Source: Gemmiger formicilis
GTDB taxonomy: Bacteria; Bacillota; Clostridia; Oscillospirales; Ruminococcaceae
Direction of reading: 5' to 3'
Length of the DNA: 34,406 nucleotides
NCBI RefSeq assembly: GCF_016900095.1
Contig: NZ_JACJJP010000033.1
Location: 1-34,406 of the forward strand
A program made the position numbers and the translations under genes. The first letter of the stretch is position 1, and each line of letters opens with the position of its first letter. Positions 23,821-32,545 of this stretch are shown in pieces. The notes under the pieces are model-generated. The model had not been told where the DNA came from, ran no database searches, and saw only the letters and a program-made list of their open reading frames with translations.

Positions 23821-25008
23821 TCACTCTCCTTTTTCGGTGACGTCCGCCGTCTTGGCCAGGTAGACACAGGGTTTGCCTTCCTTATCGGAGGTAAACACCA
23901 CACCGGTGCCGTCCGGGGTAAAGCAGGGATGGGGATGGGCATCCTGGGGCGTACCGTGGATGGTGGTCCAGCTGGTGCCGTGATAGCACAGGGGGATCTC
24001 CTTTTTGTTGGCAATGTCCACCAGGTAGATGAAATCGTTGCGCACTTCCTGGCTCTTGTCCTTGCCAGTCTGCAGATGAATGGGGGTTTCCTGGCCCTGG
24101 CAGTCCCCCACGAACCAGCGGCGCTGGTGGTCGCAGATGAAATGGGCATAGGGCAGGCAGGGCATGAACAGCTCTTCCTCCAGGGTTTCGGGGCGCATCA
24201 TCCGGATGGTCTCGGTGCTGCCGTCGTCCGCCTTGCGGTAGACATAGGCCATTTTATCCCCGGAAGGCATCCAGAATTCGTGGGTGATGATCACATCTTT
24301 GGGCTGGGGACGGGCGCACCGGTAATTGCTGCCGTCGCTCTGAATCAGCCACAGCCGGGCGTCGATCATGTCATAGGGGCCTTCGTGGCAGAACATGATG
24401 GTGTCGGGGTCACCGGGGCGCAGCTGGGCGTGACCAAACCAGCAGCGGTCCTCCACCACAATGTGCTGCTTGCCGGTCTGGGTATCCACATAGACGATGT
24501 GGCACAGGGGTTTGGCGGCGCAGGTCAGAGGGAAGAACTCCCATCCCTTCTTTCCGGTCAGGTCGGGCAGGGTGTCCCGCCGAGTCTCGGTCATGACCAG
24601 GTAGCGGTTATCGTCGCTCATGCCCCAGTTGCCGCAGTCCCAGCCCTCCGGCGCGCTGTACAGGCAGGTGCGCTGCAGGGTGGCCAGGTCCAGCTGCCAG
24701 ACCTTACGGTCCTGCTGGTAGTAGATGGACTTGTCGTCCGCCGAGATCATGGCACCGTAATCGTCCAGGCCGTCCCCTTCGGTGAGCTGCACGCCGTCGC
24801 CGGTGGCCAGGTCCATCAGGTACAGGTTGCGGCGTCCGTCCACCTCAGCGCAGTACAGCAGCCGGGAGCTGTCCGACGTCACCATGCGGTTATAAAAGTA
24901 CATATGATGGCTGGTATGGTCCGGCTGGGTGAGCCGGATGACCGTGCAGCCGGTATAGGGGTCACGGGTGGTGACCGGTGTCTGATGCAGAATATCTCCG
25001 ATAGCCAT
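23821..25008 (-). CDS. ogl: PL22 oligogalacturonate lyase
   Basis: A 395-residue seven-bladed propeller enzyme of polysaccharide lyase family 22. Signature segments are SHHMYFYNRMV, GHAQLRPGD, CHEGPYDMIDARLWL, HEFWMPSG and DAHPHPCFTPDG; the histidines of the last two fit the manganese-binding and catalytic site of characterised oligogalacturonate lyases. It splits short, mostly unsaturated galacturonate oligomers to 5-keto-4-deoxyuronate-type monomers in the cytoplasm. No signal peptide. It starts 3 bases after the PL11-CE12 stop region, with GGAGGAATAACC before the ATG. Confidence 0.9.
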   Translation of the reverse strand: MAIGDILHQTPVTTRDPYTGCTVIRLTQPDHTSHHMYFYNRMVTSDSSRLLYCAEVDGRRNLYLMDLATGDGVQLTEGDGLDDYGAMISADDKSIYYQQDRKVWQLDLATLQRTCLYSAPEGWDCGNWGMSDDNRYLVMTETRRDTLPDLTGKKGWEFFPLTCAAKPLCHIVYVDTQTGKQHIVVEDRCWFGHAQLRPGDPDTIMFCHEGPYDMIDARLWLIQSDGSNYRCARPQPKDVIITHEFWMPSGDKMAYVYRKADDGSTETIRMMRPETLEEELFMPCLPYAHFICDHQRRWFVGDCQGQETPIHLQTGKDKSQEVRNDFIYLVDIANKKEIPLCYHGTSWTTIHGTPQDAHPHPCFTPDGTGVVFTSDKEGKPCVYLAKTADVTEKGE

Positions 25009-25011
25009 GGG

Positions 25012-28000
25012 TTATTCCTCCTCAAAGGCAGCTTTCAAAACATCCAGGCGGGGATCGGTGCTGTGCAGCACCAGCTCCGCAAAGGCACGGGCAAAGCGCA
25101 GGGCACCCGCCTGCTGCAGGTGGGCGTCATCCTGCTTTTCACCATGCCACAGGTACAAAGATTTGGCGTGTTCGGCGCCGGTGGCGGTGACAGCCGCCGC
25201 CGTGGCAGCCCCCAGATCCAGCCAGACCGCGCCGTTTTGTTTGGCAAAGACGGCCATAGCGTCCCGGTATTCGGGGAAGCTGGGGTGGCAGACGCCGTTT
25301 TCGTCAAAGATGCGCATGGCCACCGGGGAAACAAAGATGCAGGTTGCCCCGTGGCGGTTGGCGGCGTCCAGATAGGGCTGCAGCGATGCACCGAACTTTT
25401 CCACAGGTACATAGCGCTCCGGCTTTTCCCGGTTGGCGTCGTTGTGGCCGAACTGCACCACCAGATAATCCCCGGGTTTCAGGCAGTCTTCAATGTCCGC
25501 CAGACGACCTTCCTCCCGGAAGGAGCGGCTGCTTCGGCCCGCCATGGCGCAGTTGTCCACCGTGATGCCGGGCAGATGATACCGGCGTTCCTGGGGGAAG
25601 GAACAGCCGGGCCGGGTGTCCTCCCGGCACAGGGCTGCCCCGGTCATGCACCGCCAGAGCTGCTGGCCCCAGCCGGTCTGGGGGGCTTCGGCTTCGGAAT
25701 AGCTCTGCACCGTGGAATCCGCCGCCAGGTAGACGGTGGGCCGGGCCTTCAGCTGAGGCAGGACGTTGGCGAAGTCCATATCGCCGGCATAGTAGAAGGA
25801 GGGATAGCCCGGCTGGTTGTAGCAGTTGTTCTGCCAGGCCACCCCGCAGCGGTACTGCGGGTCATGGAGCAAAGTGAACAGTTTATGATGGGTCAGATCG
25901 GTGGTGGTATAGATGCGGATGGCGGAATCGTCCTCCAGGCGCAGCAGCAGTTCTTCCCGGAAATCGCCGAACACATCCGCCACCAGGCTCGGATTGCCCT
26001 TGGTGCCGTTGTTGGTGGCGGTATGCTCGGGCATCAGCATGGTACCGTGGGTCAGATCGTTCACCGCACCGCACTTAGGGCCGTGGAGGTAATCCCGGCT
26101 GTCGGTGACCTGGGTGGACAGGTCCCCCGCCCAGTAAATTTTCATGTTGGTGCTGGGAGCTTCCAAGGGCAGACGGTTGCCGCGGCAGTCGTACACGTCC
26201 TTGACCCACACCTGCAGTCCCCGGGTGTGGGGGTCGATCTTGCCGATCATGCAGCGGCCCAGGTCCTCTTCCGCATATTCGCCGAAGCGGACCTTGCCGG
26301 TCTCCGCATCCCGCAGGGCCCAGCCGTAGGGCGCGTTCTCCGCCCCCTCGTAGACGTTGAACAGGTCCAGGCCGGGGCTGTCCGGGTCGATGTCTGCCAG
26401 GTGCATGGCATCCCCATGACCGAACTTGGCCCGGGTGCCGTCAGGCAGGGTCCCTTCGCTGGAATAGAGCAGGCTGCCGTCCTGGTCGATGACCGCGGCG
26501 CCATAAACGATCTCCATGCAGCCGTCCCCGTCCACATCCCCTGTAGAGATGCTGTGGTTGCCCTGACCGGCCAGAGCACCGTAGACCGGATCACTGCCCT
26601 GGGCCATATGGCAGCCGGTGTCCCGGAAGGGATTGGCCATGGGCACAAAACCGGAGTCCACGCTCCAGCGCTCGGTGAAATGGCCGTCCTTGAAGTCGTA
26701 GGCCACCAGGGTGGCGCGGGTGTAGTAGCCGCGGCAGACGATCAGGCTGGGGTGTTCCCCGTCCAGATAGGCCACCCCGGAATTGAAGCGGTCCACCCGG
26801 TTGCAGGGTTCGATGCGGGGCATGGCGTAGTCACCCCAGAGCAGGCCATCGTCCACCCGGCCGAACTTGAAGGGGATGGTTTCCAGTTCCCGGCCGTCCC
26901 CTGCGAACATAGTCAGGTATTCCGGGCCGGAATAGATAAAACCCTCAAATTTTTCCAGATGGTTCCGTTCGCTGCGGGAGGGGGCATATTCCCGGATGAA
27001 ATAGTCCGCCATGGCCTCGGCATCCTGGGCACTCAGGGGATAGTTGTACCGCTGGGGAATACCGAAACATTCCTCCAGCGTGTCGGGCCAGTGGCCGGCC
27101 TTCACCTCCGGGTGGTCCCGCCAGCCCGCAAAGACTTCGGCCATATGCAGGCGATAATCAGCGGCGGAGCAGACGTAATTGTCGCTGTGGGAGTATCCGG
27201 CTTCCACATCCTTTTGGGGCATGGTCACGTACCGCTGCCACAGCACCGTGCCATCCGGGGCGTAGCGGGTCATGCGGGTGCCGGGTGCAGTCTTGACGGC
27301 CATCTCAGCCCGGCCGTCCCCGTCGAAATCGTACACCATGAACTGGGTGTAATGGGCTCCGGCACGAATATTGGGGCCCATGTCCAGCCGCCAGAGCAGG
27401 GCGCCGTCCAGCTTATAGCAATCGATCAGGCAGCGGCCGGTATAGCCCTTGATGGAAACATCCTGGGAATTGTCCGGGTCCCACTTGACGAAGAATTCCA
27501 GCTGGCCGTCCCCGTCCACATCCCCCACGCTCATATCGTTGGCATGGTAGCAGAAGGGTTTGCCGTCGGGGGTGGTGCCGCCTTCCGGCTTGTGCAGCGG
27601 TAGGTCATAATACCCTTCGGCCCAGACTTTTACCTGGCAGCAGGGCTCACCTTCCTGGCCGGCATACACCGGGGCCACGGCGTACCGGTCCCCTGCCCCG
27701 CCGTCGGCATCCAGATAGTTGGTACTGTCGCTCACCTGAGCCAGGCGCTGCCCGTTTTTGTACAGGACAAAATCAGCGCCGGTCAGTCCCGTCTCGCAGT
27801 AGCCGTTCACCTCGCTGCGCAGCAGCCGCCAGCTCAGGAAGACGCCGCCCTCGGTTGCCACCGCCACCAAGCCCCGGTCCAGGGCTTCCAGCTGGGGATG
27901 GAGCGCCCGGGCCAGCGGAGTGGTCAGAACCGGGCTGGTTTCCAGGGTATGGCCGTCCTTATCCAGCGCCCGCAGCCGCAGATAATACGGAATGTGGGTG

Positions 28001-28167
28001 GAGCGCCGGAACCGGAACTGCAGGTCCCCGGTCCGGCCGGCTTCCCGGAACCGGACGGTATCAGACATACGGTCAGACCATTCCAGGGCGTATGTGACCG
28101 CGCCGGGCACCGTCTGCCAGCCGACGGTGGTGGACTGGGCGTCCTGGGCCAATAGTGTAAGGTTCAT
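25012..28167 (-). CDS. PL11 rhamnogalacturonan lyase fused to CE12-like acetylesterase
   Basis: A 1,051-residue two-enzyme protein. After a fibronectin-III-like start (about 1-130) comes the PL11 propeller with repeated calcium-type loops: VGDVDGDGQLEFFVKWDPDNSQD, YDFDGDGRAEMAVKTAPGT, GDVDGDGCMEIVYGA. From about residue 810 an SGNH hydrolase follows, with S818 in AADSTV, the FGHND oxyanion block and D1013-x-x-H1016, as in rhamnogalacturonan acetylesterases of CE12. It should cleave the RG-I backbone by beta-elimination and remove its acetyl groups. No signal peptide from ATG 28167 (AAAGGCGG upstream), so it is cytoplasmic; the frame is open to 28233. Confidence 0.88.
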   Translation of the reverse strand: MNLTLLAQDAQSTTVGWQTVPGAVTYALEWSDRMSDTVRFREAGRTGDLQFRFRRSTHIPYYLRLRALDKDGHTLETSPVLTTPLARALHPQLEALDRGLVAVATEGGVFLSWRLLRSEVNGYCETGLTGADFVLYKNGQRLAQVSDSTNYLDADGGAGDRYAVAPVYAGQEGEPCCQVKVWAEGYYDLPLHKPEGGTTPDGKPFCYHANDMSVGDVDGDGQLEFFVKWDPDNSQDVSIKGYTGRCLIDCYKLDGALLWRLDMGPNIRAGAHYTQFMVYDFDGDGRAEMAVKTAPGTRMTRYAPDGTVLWQRYVTMPQKDVEAGYSHSDNYVCSAADYRLHMAEVFAGWRDHPEVKAGHWPDTLEECFGIPQRYNYPLSAQDAEAMADYFIREYAPSRSERNHLEKFEGFIYSGPEYLTMFAGDGRELETIPFKFGRVDDGLLWGDYAMPRIEPCNRVDRFNSGVAYLDGEHPSLIVCRGYYTRATLVAYDFKDGHFTERWSVDSGFVPMANPFRDTGCHMAQGSDPVYGALAGQGNHSISTGDVDGDGCMEIVYGAAVIDQDGSLLYSSEGTLPDGTRAKFGHGDAMHLADIDPDSPGLDLFNVYEGAENAPYGWALRDAETGKVRFGEYAEEDLGRCMIGKIDPHTRGLQVWVKDVYDCRGNRLPLEAPSTNMKIYWAGDLSTQVTDSRDYLHGPKCGAVNDLTHGTMLMPEHTATNNGTKGNPSLVADVFGDFREELLLRLEDDSAIRIYTTTDLTHHKLFTLLHDPQYRCGVAWQNNCYNQPGYPSFYYAGDMDFANVLPQLKARPTVYLAADSTVQSYSEAEAPQTGWGQQLWRCMTGAALCREDTRPGCSFPQERRYHLPGITVDNCAMAGRSSRSFREEGRLADIEDCLKPGDYLVVQFGHNDANREKPERYVPVEKFGASLQPYLDAANRHGATCIFVSPVAMRIFDENGVCHPSFPEYRDAMAVFAKQNGAVWLDLGAATAAAVTATGAEHAKSLYLWHGEKQDDAHLQQAGALRFARAFAELVLHSTDPRLDVLKAAFEEE

Positions 28168-28222
28168 CGAAAGATCCGCCTTTCTGTACAATTTTGCAAA
28201 AGATTGCCGCGCCCGGACCGAC

Positions 28223-28262
28223 AAAAAAGGCACCGCGAAAGAGTGTCCGCGGTGCCTTTCCG
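28223..28262 (-). terminator. Terminator between binding-protein and lyase genes
   Basis: On the minus strand AAAGGCACCGCG pairs with CGCGGTGCCTTT around about ten bases and is followed by TTTTTTG. It lies 36 bases after the stop of the binding protein, so the enzyme genes are reached by read-through or by a weak promoter I cannot see. Confidence 0.85.
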
Positions 28263-28297
28263 GCCGATGCCGCAGGGGGTGCGGCCTGATTCAGTTT

Positions 28298-29884
28298 TTA
28301 CTTGGAGGAGTCGGCAGCGTACAGCTGGTTGACCTCTTCGATCAGCTGAGAACCGCCGCGGTCCAGCCACTGCTGGGAAGCATCTTCCAGGCCGGCGTCG
28401 TCGATCTGGCCGCAGATGTACTGGGTGCGGGCGTCGTCGATGATCTGCTCGATATCGGTGCCGACTTCGGCGTTGATCTCGGAGTTGGCCAGATAGCCCA
28501 GAGCCGGGTTGAACACAGCGTACTGCTCATTGACTTCCTGGCAGGCTTCAGACTCGATCTGGCTCTGTGCCTTTTCCAGCGGATGGGTGGTGCTGGACAT
28601 GTTGGGAATGTAGGCAACAGCCTGGTTCAGGCCGCAGTTAGGCAGCTGGGAAGCGTCATACTCGGGGTTCAGAACCACGTTGCCGTTCTCGTTCAGGTCA
28701 TAGCTGATACCTTCGATGCCGTAGTCGGCCAGTTCCAGCATGGCGTCGTCGTTCATCTTGTCCAGGAAGGTCAGGCAGTTCTTCAGATCATCCTCGGTCT
28801 TGGCGCCGGACTTGGTGATCAGGTAGAAGCCGTTGTAGCCGCTGGTGGCCAGGGTGCGGGGTTCGCTGCTGGCATCCTTGGCGATGGGGCCGACCATGGT
28901 CATGGTGGCGGTGGTGGAAGGATCCACAACGCTGGTCACGTTGTTATCGGTGAAGTAGTTCCAGATACGCTTGGCACCGTCCATGGTGTCCAGGAAGCAG
29001 CCGGCCTCGCCCTTCTTGCAGCCGTCCTCCCAGGTGGAGGTGTCCACGGTTGCCCAGTCGGGACGAACCAGACCGTCTTCATAGATCTTGCGCATCCACT
29101 TCAGGGCTTCCTTGTATTCTTCGGTCTGATGGACCGGGACCAGCTTGCCGTCCTGCTCCACCCATTCGTTGCCGCAGCCGAACCAGGTCTGGATCACGTC
29201 CAGAGGGCCGGTGTACTTGCACAGTTCCAGGCCGTAGGTGTCATCCACGCCGTTGCCGTCCGGATCGTCGTAGGTGAAGGCATAGAGCATGTTGTACACA
29301 TCCTCGATGGTCTTGGGCGGCTCGGTGATGCCAACGGCTTCCGCCCAGTCAGTGCGGTAGGCAAAGCCGTAACGGCCGATGGCACGGGTACGGGGAATGC
29401 CGATGATCTGGCCGTCCACGGTCAGGCCCTTCAGAACGTTCTCATTGGCCTGGCTCAGGTTGGGATAGGCTTCGCTGTCCTGCAGGTAGCTGCTCAGGTC
29501 CCAGAAAGCGCCCTTCTTGGCAGCATCCACGATGTTGGCATCCAGCGCACCGGACGCAGTCAGGATCATGGGCATGTTGTCCTTGTCCATCAGGGTCAGG
29601 CCGAACTTATCCTTGTAGGTATCGTTGGCTTCCAGACGCCACTCCACGGTGGTGTTGGTGTAGTCTTCATAGGTCTGAATGACTTTGTCGGAGTTGTCAT
29701 TGGCGAACTCGGTGCCGTAGAAGGTGGGAATCATGAAGGTGATGGTGGGGCGGCCGCTGGTGGCGGCGCCTTCGGCGGTGGCCGTGCCGGTGCTGGCAGA
29801 GGACGAGCTGCCGGAGCTGCCGCAGCCAGCCAGGGCGGTGACAGCCATCATGGCGCTCAGGGTCAGGGCGATTTGCTTTTTCAT
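28298..29884 (-). CDS. Sugar-binding lipoprotein of the ABC importer
   Basis: A 528-residue extracellular solute-binding protein of the LplA/LipO type. The signal peptide ends in the lipobox TALAGC (C21), followed by a serine-rich tether. DDPDGNGVDDTYGLE near residue 200 resembles an EF-hand calcium loop found in large-oligosaccharide binders. It should catch pectin or RG-I oligomers and deliver them to the two permeases upstream. ATG 29884 has AAGGAGG 9 bases upstream. No ATPase gene is nearby, so a shared MsmK-type ATPase is likely. Confidence 0.9.
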   Translation of the reverse strand: MKKQIALTLSAMMAVTALAGCGSSGSSSSASTGTATAEGAATSGRPTITFMIPTFYGTEFANDNSDKVIQTYEDYTNTTVEWRLEANDTYKDKFGLTLMDKDNMPMILTASGALDANIVDAAKKGAFWDLSSYLQDSEAYPNLSQANENVLKGLTVDGQIIGIPRTRAIGRYGFAYRTDWAEAVGITEPPKTIEDVYNMLYAFTYDDPDGNGVDDTYGLELCKYTGPLDVIQTWFGCGNEWVEQDGKLVPVHQTEEYKEALKWMRKIYEDGLVRPDWATVDTSTWEDGCKKGEAGCFLDTMDGAKRIWNYFTDNNVTSVVDPSTTATMTMVGPIAKDASSEPRTLATSGYNGFYLITKSGAKTEDDLKNCLTFLDKMNDDAMLELADYGIEGISYDLNENGNVVLNPEYDASQLPNCGLNQAVAYIPNMSSTTHPLEKAQSQIESEACQEVNEQYAVFNPALGYLANSEINAEVGTDIEQIIDDARTQYICGQIDDAGLEDASQQWLDRGGSQLIEEVNQLYAADSSK

Positions 29885-29949
29885 GGGATGTTTTCCTCCT
29901 TTTTCTTTATCACACGCAAAACTGCGTGATTGGATACGTGTGTTTGGGA

Positions 29950-30885
29950 TCAGCCCTTGACGGAACCGACCATAATGCCTTGGGTGAAGTATTTCTGAAC
30001 AAAGGGATAGATGCACAGCATGGGCACGGTGGCCACCACAGTGGTTGCCATCTTGATGGACTTGGCCGGCGGCATACCGGCGGCGCCCCAGTCAAAGGTG
30101 CTGTCCTGGGTGATCTTGTTGGTCAGGAAGACCATGCGGCGCAGCACGATGGTCATCAGTTCCATGTCGGGGTCGTTGATGTACATCATGGCGTTGAAGT
30201 AGGCGTTCCAGTGGCCGACGGCGTAGAACAGGGCAACCGAGGCCAGAACGGGGGTGGACAGGGGCAGGATAATGCGAACAAAGGTGATCAGATCATTGGA
30301 ACCGTCGATGATAGCGGCTTCTTCCAGTTCGTTGGGCAGCCCCTGGAAGTAGTTCTTGATGATGATCATGTTGAACGCACTCATGGCGCCGGGCAGCCAC
30401 AAAGCCCAGTAGGTGTTGCCCAGGTTCAGGATGTTCATGATCAGGATGTAGCTGGGCACCATGCCGCCGGAGAACAGCATGGTCACGATGACCATGTTGA
30501 TGAAGCCGTTGCGGCCTTTGAGGTAGCCGCGGGACAGCGGATACGCCAGGGTGCAGGAGACGAACATGTTGATCATGGTGCCCACCACGGTGACCAGCAG
30601 CGAGTTGCGCAGGCCGCGGAACACCGAGCCGTCTTTCAAGATGTAAGAGTAGGCATTGAGGGAAAATTCGTGGGGAATCAGGAAGAAAGGCCGTTCGGTC
30701 AGTTCCTGCTCGGTGGCGAAGGAGCCCGCAATCACGTAGATGAAGGGCAGCACGCAGAGCAGCGCAATCAGGGCGATAAGAATGTACAGGATGATCTGCA
30801 CTGCCTGGTCACCCGGCGTGCGCTTTTCCAGCGTACCCGTTGCGCGGATGGCATTGGGGTCCTGTTTATGTAAAATACCGGACAT
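29950..30885 (-). CDS. Carbohydrate ABC transporter permease (LplC/YtcP type)
   Basis: A 311-residue inner membrane permease with six predicted helices, the first at about 29-52. The cytoplasmic coupling loop contains the EAA motif EEAAIIDGSNDLITFVRIILPLS. It pairs with the LplB-type permease encoded just upstream to form the import channel. The ATG 30885 follows that gene by 18 bases with AAGGAGG upstream. Confidence 0.92.
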   Translation of the reverse strand: MSGILHKQDPNAIRATGTLEKRTPGDQAVQIILYILIALIALLCVLPFIYVIAGSFATEQELTERPFFLIPHEFSLNAYSYILKDGSVFRGLRNSLLVTVVGTMINMFVSCTLAYPLSRGYLKGRNGFINMVIVTMLFSGGMVPSYILIMNILNLGNTYWALWLPGAMSAFNMIIIKNYFQGLPNELEEAAIIDGSNDLITFVRIILPLSTPVLASVALFYAVGHWNAYFNAMMYINDPDMELMTIVLRRMVFLTNKITQDSTFDWGAAGMPPAKSIKMATTVVATVPMLCIYPFVQKYFTQGIMVGSVKG

Positions 30886-30903
30886 GGTTATACCTCCTTG
30901 CGC

Positions 30904-31911
30904 TCAGTACAGGCCGGATTCGCCGAAGAGCTTGGCAATCTTGTTGGCGCCGATGACCATGACCATGCTGACGATGGACTTGAACAGGCCGGCGGCCGTA
31001 GCCAGCGAATACTGACCGTTGACAATGCCCTTGGTGTAAATGTAGGTATCGAACACGTCGGAGACCGAACGGTTCATGGCGTTCTGCATCAGGAAGATCT
31101 GTTCATAGCCGGTGTTCAGCAGAGAGCCGACCTTCATGATCAGCATCAGGATGATGGTGCCGCGGATGGCCGGCAGGGTGACGTGCCACATCAGCTGCCA
31201 GCGGCCGGCGCCGTCGATCTTGGCGGCTTCATACAGCTGGGTATCCACGCTGGACAGAGCGGCCAGATAAATGATGGTGCCGTAACCGGTTTCCTTCCAC
31301 AGGTTCTGCCCCACGATCATGGTGGCGAACAGGTCGGGGTCGGACATGATGTCCGGGGCATTCTGCTTGCCGAAGATCTGAACCAACAGGTGATACGCCA
31401 CACCGTCGGTGGTGGAGAACAGCTGATAGGTCAGGGCCGCCACAATCACGATAGACACAAAGTGGGGAATGTATACCAGGGTCTGGCTGAAGCGCTTGAA
31501 CCATTTGCAGCGCAGCTCATTGAGCAGCAGGGCCAGAATGATGGGTGCCGGGAAGGCAAAAATCAGGTTGGCCAGCGAGATAGCCAGCGTGTTGCGCAGC
31601 AGGCGCCAGAAGTCCGGGCCAGTAAATAGTTTTTCAAAATATTTCAGTCCGGCAAAGGGGCTGCCGAACAGTGCCTGAATGGCGGTATCGCCGTTGTAAG
31701 GACTGAAGTCCTCAAACGCCATAACCAGACCAGCCATAGGCGTATAGTTAAAAATGAGCATGTACAAAATGCCCGGGATCATCAGGATATACAACCAATA
31801 ATGCTGTGAAAACGCTTTGCGCCAGGTGTTGTGTCCCAACTGGGCGTACGCGCGTTTTTCCTGCTTGGTCCGAGCACCGGCTGCTTTGTCCGCCGTCAGT
31901 GTTTTCGCCAT
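30904..31911 (-). CDS. ABC transporter permease (LplB type)
   Basis: A 335-residue permease, first gene of the transporter-enzyme operon. After a basic cytoplasmic N-terminus, the first membrane helix (YWLYILMIPGILYMLIFNY) begins near residue 50, and the EAA loop reads YEAAKIDGAGRWQLMWHVTLPAI. LplB/LplC pairs import complex oligosaccharides, often pectin- or plant-derived. ATG 31911 has AAGGAGG 7 bases upstream; the frame is open to 31953 but without a ribosome site. Confidence 0.92.
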   Translation of the reverse strand: MAKTLTADKAAGARTKQEKRAYAQLGHNTWRKAFSQHYWLYILMIPGILYMLIFNYTPMAGLVMAFEDFSPYNGDTAIQALFGSPFAGLKYFEKLFTGPDFWRLLRNTLAISLANLIFAFPAPIILALLLNELRCKWFKRFSQTLVYIPHFVSIVIVAALTYQLFSTTDGVAYHLLVQIFGKQNAPDIMSDPDLFATMIVGQNLWKETGYGTIIYLAALSSVDTQLYEAAKIDGAGRWQLMWHVTLPAIRGTIILMLIMKVGSLLNTGYEQIFLMQNAMNRSVSDVFDTYIYTKGIVNGQYSLATAAGLFKSIVSMVMVIGANKIAKLFGESGLY

Positions 31912-32037
31912 TGAGGGTTCCTCCTTCATTGTATGCTCCCATGGGTTCCGCACCGCCGCAGCCGGCGCCGGCGCTGTGGAATCAGGGACCGCGTGCAGGG
32001 CCGCTCACCCTTCGAGCTCCCCGCTGCCTTTAGTCAA

Positions 32038-32066
32038 ATTGTACGGCACCCCCAAAGCTATTTCAA
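32038..32066 (-). promoter_or_regulatory. Promoter of the transporter-lyase operon
   Basis: On the minus strand TTGAAA (32061-32066), 17 bases, TACAAT (32038-32043), about 127 bases before the permease ATG. Confidence 0.65.
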
Positions 32067-32477
32067 TAATCAAATCATCTCATCTTTTTTACCTGTTTTT
32101 CATCTTACTATCGATAAATTATCCATATATTTGAAGCCAAATAATCATCAGCGTGACCATACAGATTGTTGAGTGTTTCTGCCCTATATTGGATACTTTT
32201 TATATAATCTGTCAACGCGGTTTAGGCAATACGCTAAAGTGTCACATTCTCTACAAGTCATAAATCGGACTGCTTTTCCGGCCTTGTGCAATGGGGGAAG
32301 TCTTCTGTTTTTCCTTGCGGCCAACGGTCTCCGATTCATCCTTTCGGGCCTTTCTGCCGAGTGCTTTTCAAGGCATGGTTTCCGGCATTTTTTCCTTTTT
32401 GCATGGCCGGATGCAGGCGGATGCCGGCGTGGATCGGGGCGTGGTTTTTCTCGGCATTTCCGTTTTTCCACATGGAC

Positions 32478-32517
32478 AAAAAATTCCGCCCTGCAAGAAT
32501 GCAGAGCGGAATTTTTC
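32478..32517. terminator. Terminator after the GH51 gene
   Basis: AAAAATTCCGC-CCTGCA pairs with TGCAGA-GCGGAATTTTT around AGAA, with A and T tracts on both sides. It lies about 30 bases after the GH51 stop, so GH112-GH51 is a separate transcript from the transporter operon. Confidence 0.85.
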
Positions 32518-32545
32518 AGATTTTTACCGGTCCCGGACCGGAAGA

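Larger units (their letters stand above)
31912..32545. other. Intergenic region, 634 bases, no gene
   Basis: This stretch separates the GH51 gene from the transporter operon. It holds the operon promoter (32038-32066), a leader of about 120 bases with a GC-rich part (CCGGCGCCGGCG near 31966), an AT-rich upstream segment (32067-32215) that could bind the AraC regulator, and the terminator at 32478-32517. A minus-strand frame at 32184-32558 is arginine-rich and overlaps that terminator; I do not accept it as a gene. Confidence 0.7.

Noticed and set aside
23929-27603. A 1,224-codon open frame on the plus strand
   Set aside because: It is the antisense of the PL11-CE12 and PL22 genes, which have clear catalytic motifs and ribosome sites. 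Long antisense frames are expected in high-GC coding DNA, and this one shows no family features.
27992-29929. A 645-codon plus-strand frame rich in Gly, Val and His
   Set aside because: It is antisense to the sugar-binding lipoprotein; no start context and no recognisable domain.
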